IMG/VR virus record: IMGVR_UViG_3300042905_005483
Coordinates: 37,536 to 101,535 of that record
From: a virus
Length of the DNA: 64,000 nt
Strand: one strand, 5' to 3'
This document shows, one piece after another, positions 57,309 through 64,000 of this stretch (position 1 is the first letter of the stretch; every line of letters starts with the position of its first letter). Below the pieces are notes generated by a model that was given only the letters and a program-made list of their open reading frames with translations, was not told the origin of the DNA and ran no database searches. The position numbers and the translations under genes are program-made.

Positions 57309-57977
57309 ATGTTGAAAATCTTGACTTACGTCACAAATGCTGATCATTCAAACTTACGGCAGTTACGGCAGAAACTCCCGATTGAGTTTGTGCCTAATCT
57401 TATTGCGTGGACCGGGAGCTTTTACGCCAAAGCCTTCGGCGTCCACGAGTTTGTCAAATCACTGCCGGACGACGACATCATTGTGTTGTTAGATGGCTAC
57501 GACGTTTTGCCATTCAATGGGTGCACGGCAGAAACACTGCGCGACGCCGTAGAGACGCACTTTGATTTAGACAAAGTCACGTTCAATGCCGAGACAAACT
57601 GTTTTCCGGCCGCAGAGCTTGCCCAAAAGTATCCCAAAGCGCCCGGTAAGTGGCGTTATCTCAATGCTGGGCTTTATGCCGGTAAAGTCAGCGCGGTCAA
57701 ACGCATGTACGACGAGATGCTCGAAGACATCGTACGGGTCGGCGACGACCAGCACGCGCTGTCGTTGCTGTTCTTATCGCAGCCGGGTTTACTCGCGCTA
57801 GACTACGAGTGTCGGGTGTTTCAGTCGTTGTACAACGGTAGCGTCGGCGCTGGCGTTAATATGCCAGACTTCGTGATCGACGGCACGACCATTCGTAACA
57901 AACAGTTCGACACGACGCCGCTGCTGTTTCACGGAAACGGTTTAATCAACATGGCGAGTCTTATGCCGTGTTTTTAA
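57309..57977 (+). CDS. PLOD-type (procollagen) glycosyltransferase, 222 aa
   Basis: This is the only plus-strand gene. It has the small glycosyltransferase domain of PLOD/LH3 and GT25-like collagen enzymes: IIVLLDGYDVLPF (Asp-x-x-Asp metal motif), TFNAETNCFPAAELA, WRYLNAGLYAG, DDQHALSLLF, LLFHGNG. These domains transfer Glc or Gal to hydroxylysine or similar acceptors. A collagen-like protein occurs at 21712..22125, which may be a substrate, though over 35 kb away. GAAAG precedes ATG weakly. The reversed strand and divergent promoter suggest independent acquisition. Confidence 0.75.
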   Translation: MLKILTYVTNADHSNLRQLRQKLPIEFVPNLIAWTGSFYAKAFGVHEFVKSLPDDDIIVLLDGYDVLPFNGCTAETLRDAVETHFDLDKVTFNAETNCFPAAELAQKYPKAPGKWRYLNAGLYAGKVSAVKRMYDEMLEDIVRVGDDQHALSLLFLSQPGLLALDYECRVFQSLYNGSVGAGVNMPDFVIDGTTIRNKQFDTTPLLFHGNGLINMASLMPCF

Positions 57978-57980
57978 TTA

Positions 57981-60167
57981 CTAGCGCTTGGCGACCTGAA
58001 CAGGACCGCCTTGAACCGGCGGGCCGTTCATGGGAACACGCGAGGGATTGCCAACAGGCATGCGCTGCGGAATGCCCTGCGTAGCGCGGTTCCACGACGC
58101 TGTGTCGTAGTCGCGGCTAGCGTTGTTGATCGCCTGCATGCGCTGTCCAATATTAGCCACTTCGCCGCCGGCACGGGCACGGTCAGCGTTTAGTTGCTGC
58201 ACTTGCGCGATGTTCTGCTCGTTAGCTCCCGGCTTATATCCCGGAGCATTGCGCATCTTGTTCGCGCGATCGAGCAGCGCATTCGCTTGATCACTGACCT
58301 GCTTGTAGTCAGATGTTACACCGCCATTAGCGCGCACACGCGCGTTAAGCTCAGCCAGCATCCTCTTGGCTTGCGACGAATAATCTTCGGCGGTCATTGC
58401 CGGTTTGGCTGCGGGAGTAGCGGCCTGTGTCGGGGCCATCTTTGGCGCAGCAGAGGGTCGAACAACCGGCGTGTTTGCCGGAGCAACGGGCGTTACCTGC
58501 CCGGGACGCGTGCCGCTAGTAGTAAGCGTGTGTTGCGGCCGCATACCGTCAGGTCGCGCTAACGAAAGCGTAGGAACAGGCATGCTGCCTACGGCGTTCG
58601 CCTGCATGGGATTGTCTTTCATATCCCAGCGACGACCGGTAGGGCTCGTGCCAGTCATGGGCGCCTGATTAGCCGAGAAACCGCCCGTAAGGCTTTTAGC
58701 GGCCGCGGGTGCCGGAGCTGCTGGGCGATTGACCATTGGCTTCGCGACCGGCTTGGCCTGCATAGAAACGTTATGTACGGCGGGATTAGCTAACGACATT
58801 GTCGGCGAACTGCCGCCGGACATAGAGCCGCCAGCGCCAGACGTTAACACATTGTTTGCGTCAAACGGAAACGCGGCGCTCTTCACAAGAGCCCGCCCAA
58901 AGTCGTACGGAGTAAGCATGTTGTCACTTTCATGGTTAGAGGTGTAAGCCGAAGTTTTTTCCTGTTTTTTCTTTTTCTTGCCGCTGCCAGCAGGCCGGCA
59001 CGAATTGTTGCTATATGGCGCTTTACCCGGAACAGGCTCGTAACCCTTCCAGCATCGGGCGGCCTTTTCCAGCTCCGACGAGATTGCCCGCAAAGCACCG
59101 GCCTTGGCCATTGGCGTCTTAGCTCCAGTAATCATCGGAGCCATCTTGGAAATCACGCCCTTGTTTTGCGTCAAAAAGTGATACATCTGCTCAGCGTCTT
59201 CGCGTGACAGCCCGGGATTCTTACCCATTAACATAGTAACGCCAAACTCGGGGCTTAGATTGCTGAGCTGTTCAATCTGGGACATCATGTCGCCATTCTG
59301 GTTGCCACCAAATAACCCCATAAGGCTGTTGGCGCCTTGGCCGACCATTCGCCGAGCGCCGTCACCAAAGTAGCCAGAGCCCGCGGCGCCAAGACCAAGC
59401 GCGCCCAAACCAAGAGCGCCCGTCGCGAGACCTTTGCCGCCGCCCATGTAAGCGCCAAGGAGCGCGAGCGGTACGCCAGCGGCTGCGGCGTATTGCATCT
59501 CTTTCGGAATACCGCCTAAAAATCCGCCGCCCGAATAGTTTTGAATAGGCCGCGGCATTTGAGCGCCGGGAGCCACAGGCGTATAAACGTCGTCTTGCGG
59601 ATCGTTGCTGCCGCCCGTAAGGCCAGTTGCGCGAGCACCGCCGTATAGTACGCCGCTGCCGACACCGACATTTCGTAACGACGAAGGATTTTTAGCCGTC
59701 GGCGAAATTATTGCGTCGCCGAGTCCCCAACCTGCGCCAGCGGGCCGGTTTTGTCCGCGCATCCGAGCCACAGCATCATCGCCCATGTTTAACGCGTTAC
59801 GGCTTACGTCTGTCGTAAACTGACCAACGCGGCCGACGCGAGATGTTACAGGAGATAGCGTTTCAGTTACTTTTTTACCTACTGATTGCGCTGTTGGATT
59901 GTTGTATACCGCAGTGCCGGCGTCGCCCATGACTTTGCCGGCCGCAACAGCCTGATCTTTTGTTGCTTCGCCAAGAGCGCGGGCAGTGGATTTGCCAGTC
60001 GCTTTTGCAGCCTGATACGCGCTCGTTCCGGGGCTGACCATCTTTTTTCCAAAGTCCAGCGCAGTCGAGCCGCCGCGAACAGCGAGGTCTTTCGCGCCAC
60101 CAAGCAGCGCTTTGAGGAATTTACCTTTAACGGCTTCTTTTTCGAAATCATAGTGATAATGCGACAT
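57981..60167 (-). CDS. Large glycine-rich virion-type protein, 728 aa
   Basis: ATG 60167 (MSHYHYDFEKEAVKG) has AAGGAG six bases upstream; the longer frame overlaps the previous gene. Gly/Ala-rich segments (AAAGVPLALLGAYMGGGKGL; ATGALGLGALGLGAAG) recur near residues 240-280. The middle has helical parts (EQLSNLSPEFGVTMLMG; EDAEQMYHFLTQ), and the C-terminal 300 residues are Pro/Ala/Met low complexity. It converges on the plus-strand GT gene by three bases. A large internal or ejected virion protein is likely. No family is recognised. Confidence 0.6.
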   Translation of the reverse strand: MSHYHYDFEKEAVKGKFLKALLGGAKDLAVRGGSTALDFGKKMVSPGTSAYQAAKATGKSTARALGEATKDQAVAAGKVMGDAGTAVYNNPTAQSVGKKVTETLSPVTSRVGRVGQFTTDVSRNALNMGDDAVARMRGQNRPAGAGWGLGDAIISPTAKNPSSLRNVGVGSGVLYGGARATGLTGGSNDPQDDVYTPVAPGAQMPRPIQNYSGGGFLGGIPKEMQYAAAAGVPLALLGAYMGGGKGLATGALGLGALGLGAAGSGYFGDGARRMVGQGANSLMGLFGGNQNGDMMSQIEQLSNLSPEFGVTMLMGKNPGLSREDAEQMYHFLTQNKGVISKMAPMITGAKTPMAKAGALRAISSELEKAARCWKGYEPVPGKAPYSNNSCRPAGSGKKKKKQEKTSAYTSNHESDNMLTPYDFGRALVKSAAFPFDANNVLTSGAGGSMSGGSSPTMSLANPAVHNVSMQAKPVAKPMVNRPAAPAPAAAKSLTGGFSANQAPMTGTSPTGRRWDMKDNPMQANAVGSMPVPTLSLARPDGMRPQHTLTTSGTRPGQVTPVAPANTPVVRPSAAPKMAPTQAATPAAKPAMTAEDYSSQAKRMLAELNARVRANGGVTSDYKQVSDQANALLDRANKMRNAPGYKPGANEQNIAQVQQLNADRARAGGEVANIGQRMQAINNASRDYDTASWNRATQGIPQRMPVGNPSRVPMNGPPVQGGPVQVAKR

Positions 60168-60177
60168 GTGGTTCTCC

Positions 60178-60804
60178 TTAACGAATGCGTTTGCCGGAAG
60201 CAGTGTATTTGGGACGAGGACGCCGCGGAGCCGGCTCGTCGAACATGTTGCGTACGGCAACAGGCAGCGTCACGGGCGACCGAACGTCAATGTGGTCATT
60301 GCTGGGCGCAATCCGCACAGGGTTTTGCAACACACCAGCTTGGAATCCAGCGCCGCCCAAACCTAACGTGCCAAGCGTCGGCACGCCGTAACCAAAATTA
60401 CCAACGCGTTTTAAACCTTTGTCGAGCAGGTTAAAACCGCCGCCGACAATATTTGCGCCGCCACCAGATGCCGTTATGCCCTTACCGGTTGTTTTCGTGG
60501 CATAGCCGAGCATGCGAATAAGGTCGCGGGCGGTTTCATTTTTGATATTCGTGTTGGCCATTGCTTCGCCGCCACGGGTAATGGCTTGTCCAACCGGTTT
60601 GGCCATTTGCCCGGCAGAACCAAACAGTTTGCCGATGCCGCCCGACAAAGAACCAACACTGCGCATCAGACCGCCGGCAGCGTTATCAATGCCGCCAAGA
60701 CCTTTGACAATCTTTTTGCCGCCGTGAAGCAAGCCGCCCAGAATTGGATTTAACGATTGCTTTTCAAACTGGCTGCATTGGCAGCCAAATTCAAATGGTG
60801 TCAT
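60178..60804 (-). CDS. Glycine-rich virion-type protein, 208 aa
   Basis: The protein is dominated by Gly-x-x-x-Gly patterns (LGGLLHGGKKIVKGLGGIDN; GSLSGGIGKLFGSAGQM; GASGGGANIVGG-like), with a basic C-terminus (PAPRRPRPKYTASGKRIR). Glycine zippers mediate helix packing in membranes, so an ejected pore-forming or internal protein fits. A CQC near the N-terminus is the only cysteine motif. Ribosome site is weak (AAGAG). Confidence 0.55.
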   Translation of the reverse strand: MTPFEFGCQCSQFEKQSLNPILGGLLHGGKKIVKGLGGIDNAAGGLMRSVGSLSGGIGKLFGSAGQMAKPVGQAITRGGEAMANTNIKNETARDLIRMLGYATKTTGKGITASGGGANIVGGGFNLLDKGLKRVGNFGYGVPTLGTLGLGGAGFQAGVLQNPVRIAPSNDHIDVRSPVTLPVAVRNMFDEPAPRRPRPKYTASGKRIR

Positions 60805-60815
60805 AGTGTGTACTC

Positions 60816-61673
60816 TTACTTGAATTGTTCGTTAAGCCATTGTCTGTGCGCGTCGTCGTACGCTTGCGTATTCGTTGGGTCGAATGCGCCGCCAGCGCCG
60901 TAATCATGGAAGAACGTAGCCGAGCTCAGCGGATTCTGCGCGACAGTGTCAATGCCGGAGCGCACTGACTTGCTTATTGACGGCAAATAGCGGCCGCCAG
61001 CTACAGGCGACCGCATACCCCAACCACCTGCGCCATTAGACAGCGGATTCTGGAGTCCGTGTTGCCACGATTTGTACTGGAAACCGCCGGGAAGTATTTG
61101 TTCAGCGCCTTGAACAAATGAGCGCTGCGCGTTACCAACAGCTTGGGCGCCAGAACGCGCGTAGTTGTTAGCTGCCAGCGCTGCATTGTCGAGCGAGCTG
61201 GAACCCATTCGGCGACCGGCGGAGGCCAGTGTATTCGTGACGGCGCGTGCTCCGCTACTGGTAGCTTGCCGGGCGGCAGATCGCGCAGCTTGACCAGCGA
61301 CGCCCTTTGCCGCAGCACCGGCTACACCCTTTGCCGCACCAAGCGCACCACGGCCAGCGACACCAAGAGCGCTACCAGCTCCGGGGAGAAAACTTACGGT
61401 GCCCATCGCGGCCGAGCCGAGCGCACTACCAAATCGCCCGTTCCAGAGATGGCGGCCAGTATCGAGGACGGCTGTGGGAACGCCAGTAAATGGGTTTGAA
61501 TACAGCGCCGCGTCCGCCACCATGCCGCGATTGTCGGCATCGAGAATGTGCGAAAGGCCCTTTCCAAATGCTAGTTGTCGGCCAAACTGCCCCCACGTGC
61601 GCTCTGGAACATTGGGGGCGCCTTCCATGACGGCAATTTTGTAAAGCGATAACGCCGTAAATGCTGGCGGCAT
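60816..61673 (-). CDS. Ala/Gly-rich virion-type protein, about 285 aa
   Basis: ATG 61673 (MPPAFTALSLYKIAVMEG) follows the previous stop by 14 bases. A GTG nine codons earlier inside the upstream gene is an alternative. A soluble N-terminal domain (WGQFGRQLAFGKGLSHILDA) is followed by long Ala/Gly-rich helices (AGRGALGAAKGVAGAAAKGV; ARSAARQATSSGARAV). The C-terminus is Gly/Ser-rich. The composition is that of the other proteins in this block. Confidence 0.55.
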   Translation of the reverse strand: MPPAFTALSLYKIAVMEGAPNVPERTWGQFGRQLAFGKGLSHILDADNRGMVADAALYSNPFTGVPTAVLDTGRHLWNGRFGSALGSAAMGTVSFLPGAGSALGVAGRGALGAAKGVAGAAAKGVAGQAARSAARQATSSGARAVTNTLASAGRRMGSSSLDNAALAANNYARSGAQAVGNAQRSFVQGAEQILPGGFQYKSWQHGLQNPLSNGAGGWGMRSPVAGGRYLPSISKSVRSGIDTVAQNPLSSATFFHDYGAGGAFDPTNTQAYDDAHRQWLNEQFK

Positions 61674-61687
61674 GAGCAGACTCGTTG

Positions 61688-61939
61688 TTAAAAATGACAC
61701 TGCCCGCCGTCACAACAGGTCTCATTAATTGTGCGGCATTGGCTACAAATTTGTTTCCCGCGAATCTCTACTAGTGTACCCGCACAGACGTAACATATAC
61801 AAGCCAATGTTGTTTCTGTAGCGCCGCGTTTGTGCCGAGGAATATACGGGCAATTGACGCATTTGCGCCCGCAGCACCGGCCCCAAGACAGCAGAGTTTG
61901 CCGAGAAAGCGGCTCTGAACCGTTATTTCGCGCACTCAT
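61688..61939 (-). CDS. DUF5522-like Cys-rich zinc protein, 83 aa
   Basis: ATG 61939 overlaps the upstream stop as TAATG. A first zinc-type motif reads GRCCGRKCVNCPYIPRHKRG, close to the DUF5522 signature (C-C-G-x-x-C-x-N/H-C-P-Y). A second ribbon follows: CYVCAGTLVEI ... QICSQC, with a third CCDGGQCHF at the end. Metal binding is likely; function is unknown. The gene pairs with the metalloprotease directly upstream. Confidence 0.6.
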   Translation of the reverse strand: MSARNNGSEPLSRQTLLSWGRCCGRKCVNCPYIPRHKRGATETTLACICYVCAGTLVEIRGKQICSQCRTINETCCDGGQCHF

Positions 61940-62286
61940 TACAGCGGCGCAACCGTCAACGCACGCTCGTAAACGACGTACACTTCGGCATACGCCACAC
62001 CCCACGTTGCGTCGTGAGCGAGGCTATTAAAAAGCTCGTCGGTATCGGCAGCGTCTAGCCGGTGATTCCAAGCCCGGGCGTGCGCCCATTCGTGTAAAAG
62101 CACGCCAATCGCCCGATGTTCGTCAAGCTTGCTGTCGACCTGAATATGAAAGTGCTTGCCGTGTTTCCAGCAACGCCCTTCAAAATTCGTTAATTTAACG
62201 CGACGAACGCTAACTGGGTACGCCGCGGGGCACTTTTTTTTGAGCGCCGACAGGAGAATCTTGTAATTGTAAAATTTGGCTGCCAT
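61939..62286 (-). CDS. Small HExxH zinc metalloprotease-like protein, 115 aa
   Basis: The single domain has a zinc motif GVLLHEWAHARAWNH (HExxH) and a second conserved segment SLAHDATWGVAYAEVYVV, which matches the H-D-x-x-W-G-x-A-Y-A-E pattern of small SprT/ImmA-like phage proteins. A third ligand is likely within the second segment. GGGAG precedes ATG. It may cleave a regulator, a host immune protein or a virion precursor. The catalytic motif is directly seen; substrate unknown. Confidence 0.65.
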   Translation of the reverse strand: MAAKFYNYKILLSALKKKCPAAYPVSVRRVKLTNFEGRCWKHGKHFHIQVDSKLDEHRAIGVLLHEWAHARAWNHRLDAADTDELFNSLAHDATWGVAYAEVYVVYERALTVAPL

Positions 62287-62324
62287 GCCTGCTCTCCCTG
62301 TGGCGTCCTTGCCAGCAGGGCTTG

Positions 62325-62353
62325 ATTATACAGGTATGACTATAGGTTGTCGC
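62325..62353 (-). promoter_or_regulatory. Sigma70-like promoter upstream of the HExxH protease gene
   Basis: On the minus strand, a perfect TATAAT (complement of 62325-62330) lies 17 bases downstream of GCGACA (complement of 62348-62353; four of six bases match TTGACA). It sits in the 94-base gap, about 40 bases before the protease ATG. This is the best host-type promoter in the window. Confidence 0.55.
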
Positions 62354-62380
62354 AGAGGGTTTTTTTGCGTTAATTTACGC

Positions 62381-62779
62381 CTAAAACATCGACCCTTCGA
62401 AGTTTTGACGCTGGGCTTCCCACTGCGGATTGGGTGGTTTTGGCGCCGAGTTAAAGGTGTTGGGATACGATTGATTAAGCGGCCGGGTGCCCCAATTGTA
62501 AACACCCTTGGCGACTTGACCGGGTAAAGCTACTGCGGCGTCTGCTTTCGCGCCCATGCGAGAAAAGAAACCGCCTTGCGGCTGGGCTGGTGCTGCGGGT
62601 GTCGAGGGCATTTCTGGCGTTGTCGGGGCTTGGGGCGGTGTCGGCCCGTCGTCGTGGGCCTCTAAAAAGTCCTCGTACGACATTGTCCCCGCGTGACCGC
62701 TGGACTGGTATTTGTTGTACATGTCGTCAGCTTGTTTAATAAACTGCGCGACCGACTGGCCGAATTGAAATGCGTTCAT
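62381..62779 (-). CDS. Small Pro-rich virion-type protein, 132 aa
   Basis: ATG 62779 (MNAFQFGQSVAQF) is preferred to a TTG two codons earlier. A helical N-terminus (FIKQADDMYNKYQSS) and SYEDFLEAHDD are followed by a Pro/Thr/Ala linker and a Phe/Asn-rich C-terminus. It lies between the glycine-zipper protein and a promoter gap. Function unknown. Confidence 0.55.
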   Translation of the reverse strand: MNAFQFGQSVAQFIKQADDMYNKYQSSGHAGTMSYEDFLEAHDDGPTPPQAPTTPEMPSTPAAPAQPQGGFFSRMGAKADAAVALPGQVAKGVYNWGTRPLNQSYPNTFNSAPKPPNPQWEAQRQNFEGSMF

Positions 62780-62786
62780 AGTCAAC

Positions 62787-63887
62787 TCACTTGTTGTGAT
62801 TGCGTTTCAGCTGAGCAAGTACGACAGCAGCAGCTTCTTTCACTTCCTTGTCGTCTTCTTTGTCGTCTTTCTTGTCTTTCTTCTTTTCGCTAATCGGGGC
62901 GCTCTTGTCGAGCAGGGCTTTGGTAGCCTTGTTGCCCTTGATGCCCCCATAAATCGCGCCGGCGGGAATACCAGCAAGAGCGCCGAGGCCACCGCCGGCG
63001 ACCGCACCATTGGCGACACGTTGACCTAAAGGCAACAAGGTATGACGACCGGGTCCAACTGGCTTCTTTCCAAATGCGCCTGCAAGTGCGCCTAGTAGCC
63101 CGCCACCAATTGCGCCAATACCAGCTCCGCCAATTCCGCCAATACCAGCACCAGCACTAGCACCTAAAGCTGTGCCGGCACCACGCAACGCACCGCGGCC
63201 AATCGAGAGGTCCTCTTCTTCTTTGTTCGGGGCCGTTGCCATACCGGCTAATGCGCCGAGACCCATAAACGCTTGCTTGTTGTTACTCATCTGAACTCCT
63301 TCCGGATCGCAGTCCGGTTTAGTTAGGCTTGCTTCGGGCATTTGTACTTTCTTAGTCTGGCCGCGTGACGACGGCTGCGGCATAGTCATGGATTGCTTGG
63401 TGCCGGCAGTGTTCTTTAATGCCGCGTCGCCAATAACGCCAAGCGTGGCCCCGGAAACGGCGCCACCTGTATACAGGCGTGTCCTGCGGATAGCTTCCAA
63501 TTCTTTAAACAACGCGTCATACGAGTCCAAACTTTGCGTGTTTAAATCTTTGTACGCTTCAAAGCCAATATTTCGGGCCCGTCGCGCATCTGCCACAGCT
63601 TGCGTTGGATTACCAACCGCGCGCGGGTTGTAACGCAAGCTGTTTACCGCTACGTTTTTTGGGTTGGGAATATTATGCGCCAAATCACGCTCTACGTCCT
63701 TTATTACATTAATGCGGTTACGAATCGGTCGCACGGTTGAATCGCCCATAAGCCGTTTGCCGTAAGTCTTCAAGCCGCCCATTGTTTTTGCGGCACCTGT
63801 TTGCAGTTGCTTCATCGCCGGGCTGAGAATTTGTCGAAGCAGGGCCATGTTGGCTTGCTTATTCATGATTTGTTTGCTGAGGTTCAT
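62787..63887 (-). CDS. Glycine-zipper protein, 366 aa (frame open to window edge)
   Basis: The N-terminal half is helical and basic (MKQLQTGAAKTMGGLKTYGK; NIPNPKNVAVNSLRYNPRAV; DALFKELEAIRRTRL). Residues 230-290 are a dense glycine zipper (GASAGAGIGGIGGAGIGAIG, then GGLLGALAGAFG). The C-terminal 40 residues are Lys/Asp/Glu-rich. GGAG precedes ATG 63887, but the same frame stays open upstream to base 64000, so the gene may be 5'-incomplete. An internal ATG at 63290 has a strong GAAGGAG and would yield the zipper domain alone. Confidence 0.6.
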   Translation of the reverse strand: MNLSKQIMNKQANMALLRQILSPAMKQLQTGAAKTMGGLKTYGKRLMGDSTVRPIRNRINVIKDVERDLAHNIPNPKNVAVNSLRYNPRAVGNPTQAVADARRARNIGFEAYKDLNTQSLDSYDALFKELEAIRRTRLYTGGAVSGATLGVIGDAALKNTAGTKQSMTMPQPSSRGQTKKVQMPEASLTKPDCDPEGVQMSNNKQAFMGLGALAGMATAPNKEEEDLSIGRGALRGAGTALGASAGAGIGGIGGAGIGAIGGGLLGALAGAFGKKPVGPGRHTLLPLGQRVANGAVAGGGLGALAGIPAGAIYGGIKGNKATKALLDKSAPISEKKKDKKDDKEDDKEVKEAAAVVLAQLKRNHNK

Positions 63888-64000
63888 GCCAAAAGTCTCC
63901 GGAGATGTGACAAGTCGTGCGTCAGTGGCGTCGACGTGGAATTGGGCTTTACGTTTTGCGGCGGTGGTTATGAGTTTTTGTAAAAGCTCTTGGCGCGTCT

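Noticed and set aside
1-64000. CRISPR arrays, insertion sequences or transposases
   Set aside because: No regularly spaced direct repeats and no transposase motifs were seen on either strand.

Overview
The window is a piece of a large contractile-tailed (myovirus) genome, most likely a jumbo phage. Evidence: a contiguous head-neck-tail morphogenesis block (prohead protease, scaffold-like protein, major capsid protein, very large tail sheath, tail tube, OB-fold spike, a probable tape measure of about 1,600 residues), a phage-type multisubunit RNA polymerase, PhoH, one tRNA, and almost complete one-strand coding with TAATG/ATGA overlaps. Every gene but one (57309..57977) is read from the minus strand, so transcription runs from high to low coordinates. 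The host cannot be named from sequence. Base composition is moderately GC-rich and gene starts carry GGAGG or AGGTG type ribosome sites.

Layout, in transcription order. (1) 64000-57980: Gly/Ala-rich, glycine-zipper-like probable virion proteins, plus a small HExxH zinc protease and a Cys-rich DUF5522-like protein. (2) 57977-50130: accessory block with a PLOD-type glycosyltransferase (the only plus-strand gene), PhoH, a PD-(D/E)XK-like protein, GT4 and DUF3431-like glycan genes, a ferritin-like protein, tRNA-Asn(GTT), many tiny membrane proteins, a HAD phosphatase, an actin-like ATPase and a degenerate GDPD-like protein. (3) 49990-40958: holin-like and other small membrane proteins, a 2H phosphoesterase/DUF5661 fusion, a matrixin with an MMP-like cysteine switch, a secreted protein, and a papain-like protease. 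(4) 40947-32822: RNA polymerase. Beta is fused to the N-terminal half of beta-prime (1,467 aa), and the C-terminal half of beta-prime is a separate gene two genes downstream. (5) 32783-20638: head genes (large virion protein, HTH protein, prohead protease, scaffold-like EF-hand protein, major capsid, decoration, collagen-tailed protein, neck). (6) 20439-17425: an inserted-looking cassette of one unknown gene plus a MoxR AAA+ ATPase and VWA protein pair. It is bounded by palindromes, terminators and an HNH-like remnant. (7) 16762-1: neck/tail genes, sheath, tube, spike, overlapping tail-chaperone genes, tape measure and baseplate genes.

Most notable: the split/fused RNA polymerase embedded in structural genes, the MoxR-VWA cassette inside the neck/tail operon, the cysteine-switch metalloprotease, the 2H phosphoesterase fusion that could act on cyclic-nucleotide immune signals, and a collagen-like capsid-region protein in the same genome as a collagen-type (PLOD) glycosyltransferase. 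Functional names rest on motifs read by eye. No database search was possible, and genes called unknown are genuinely unrecognised.
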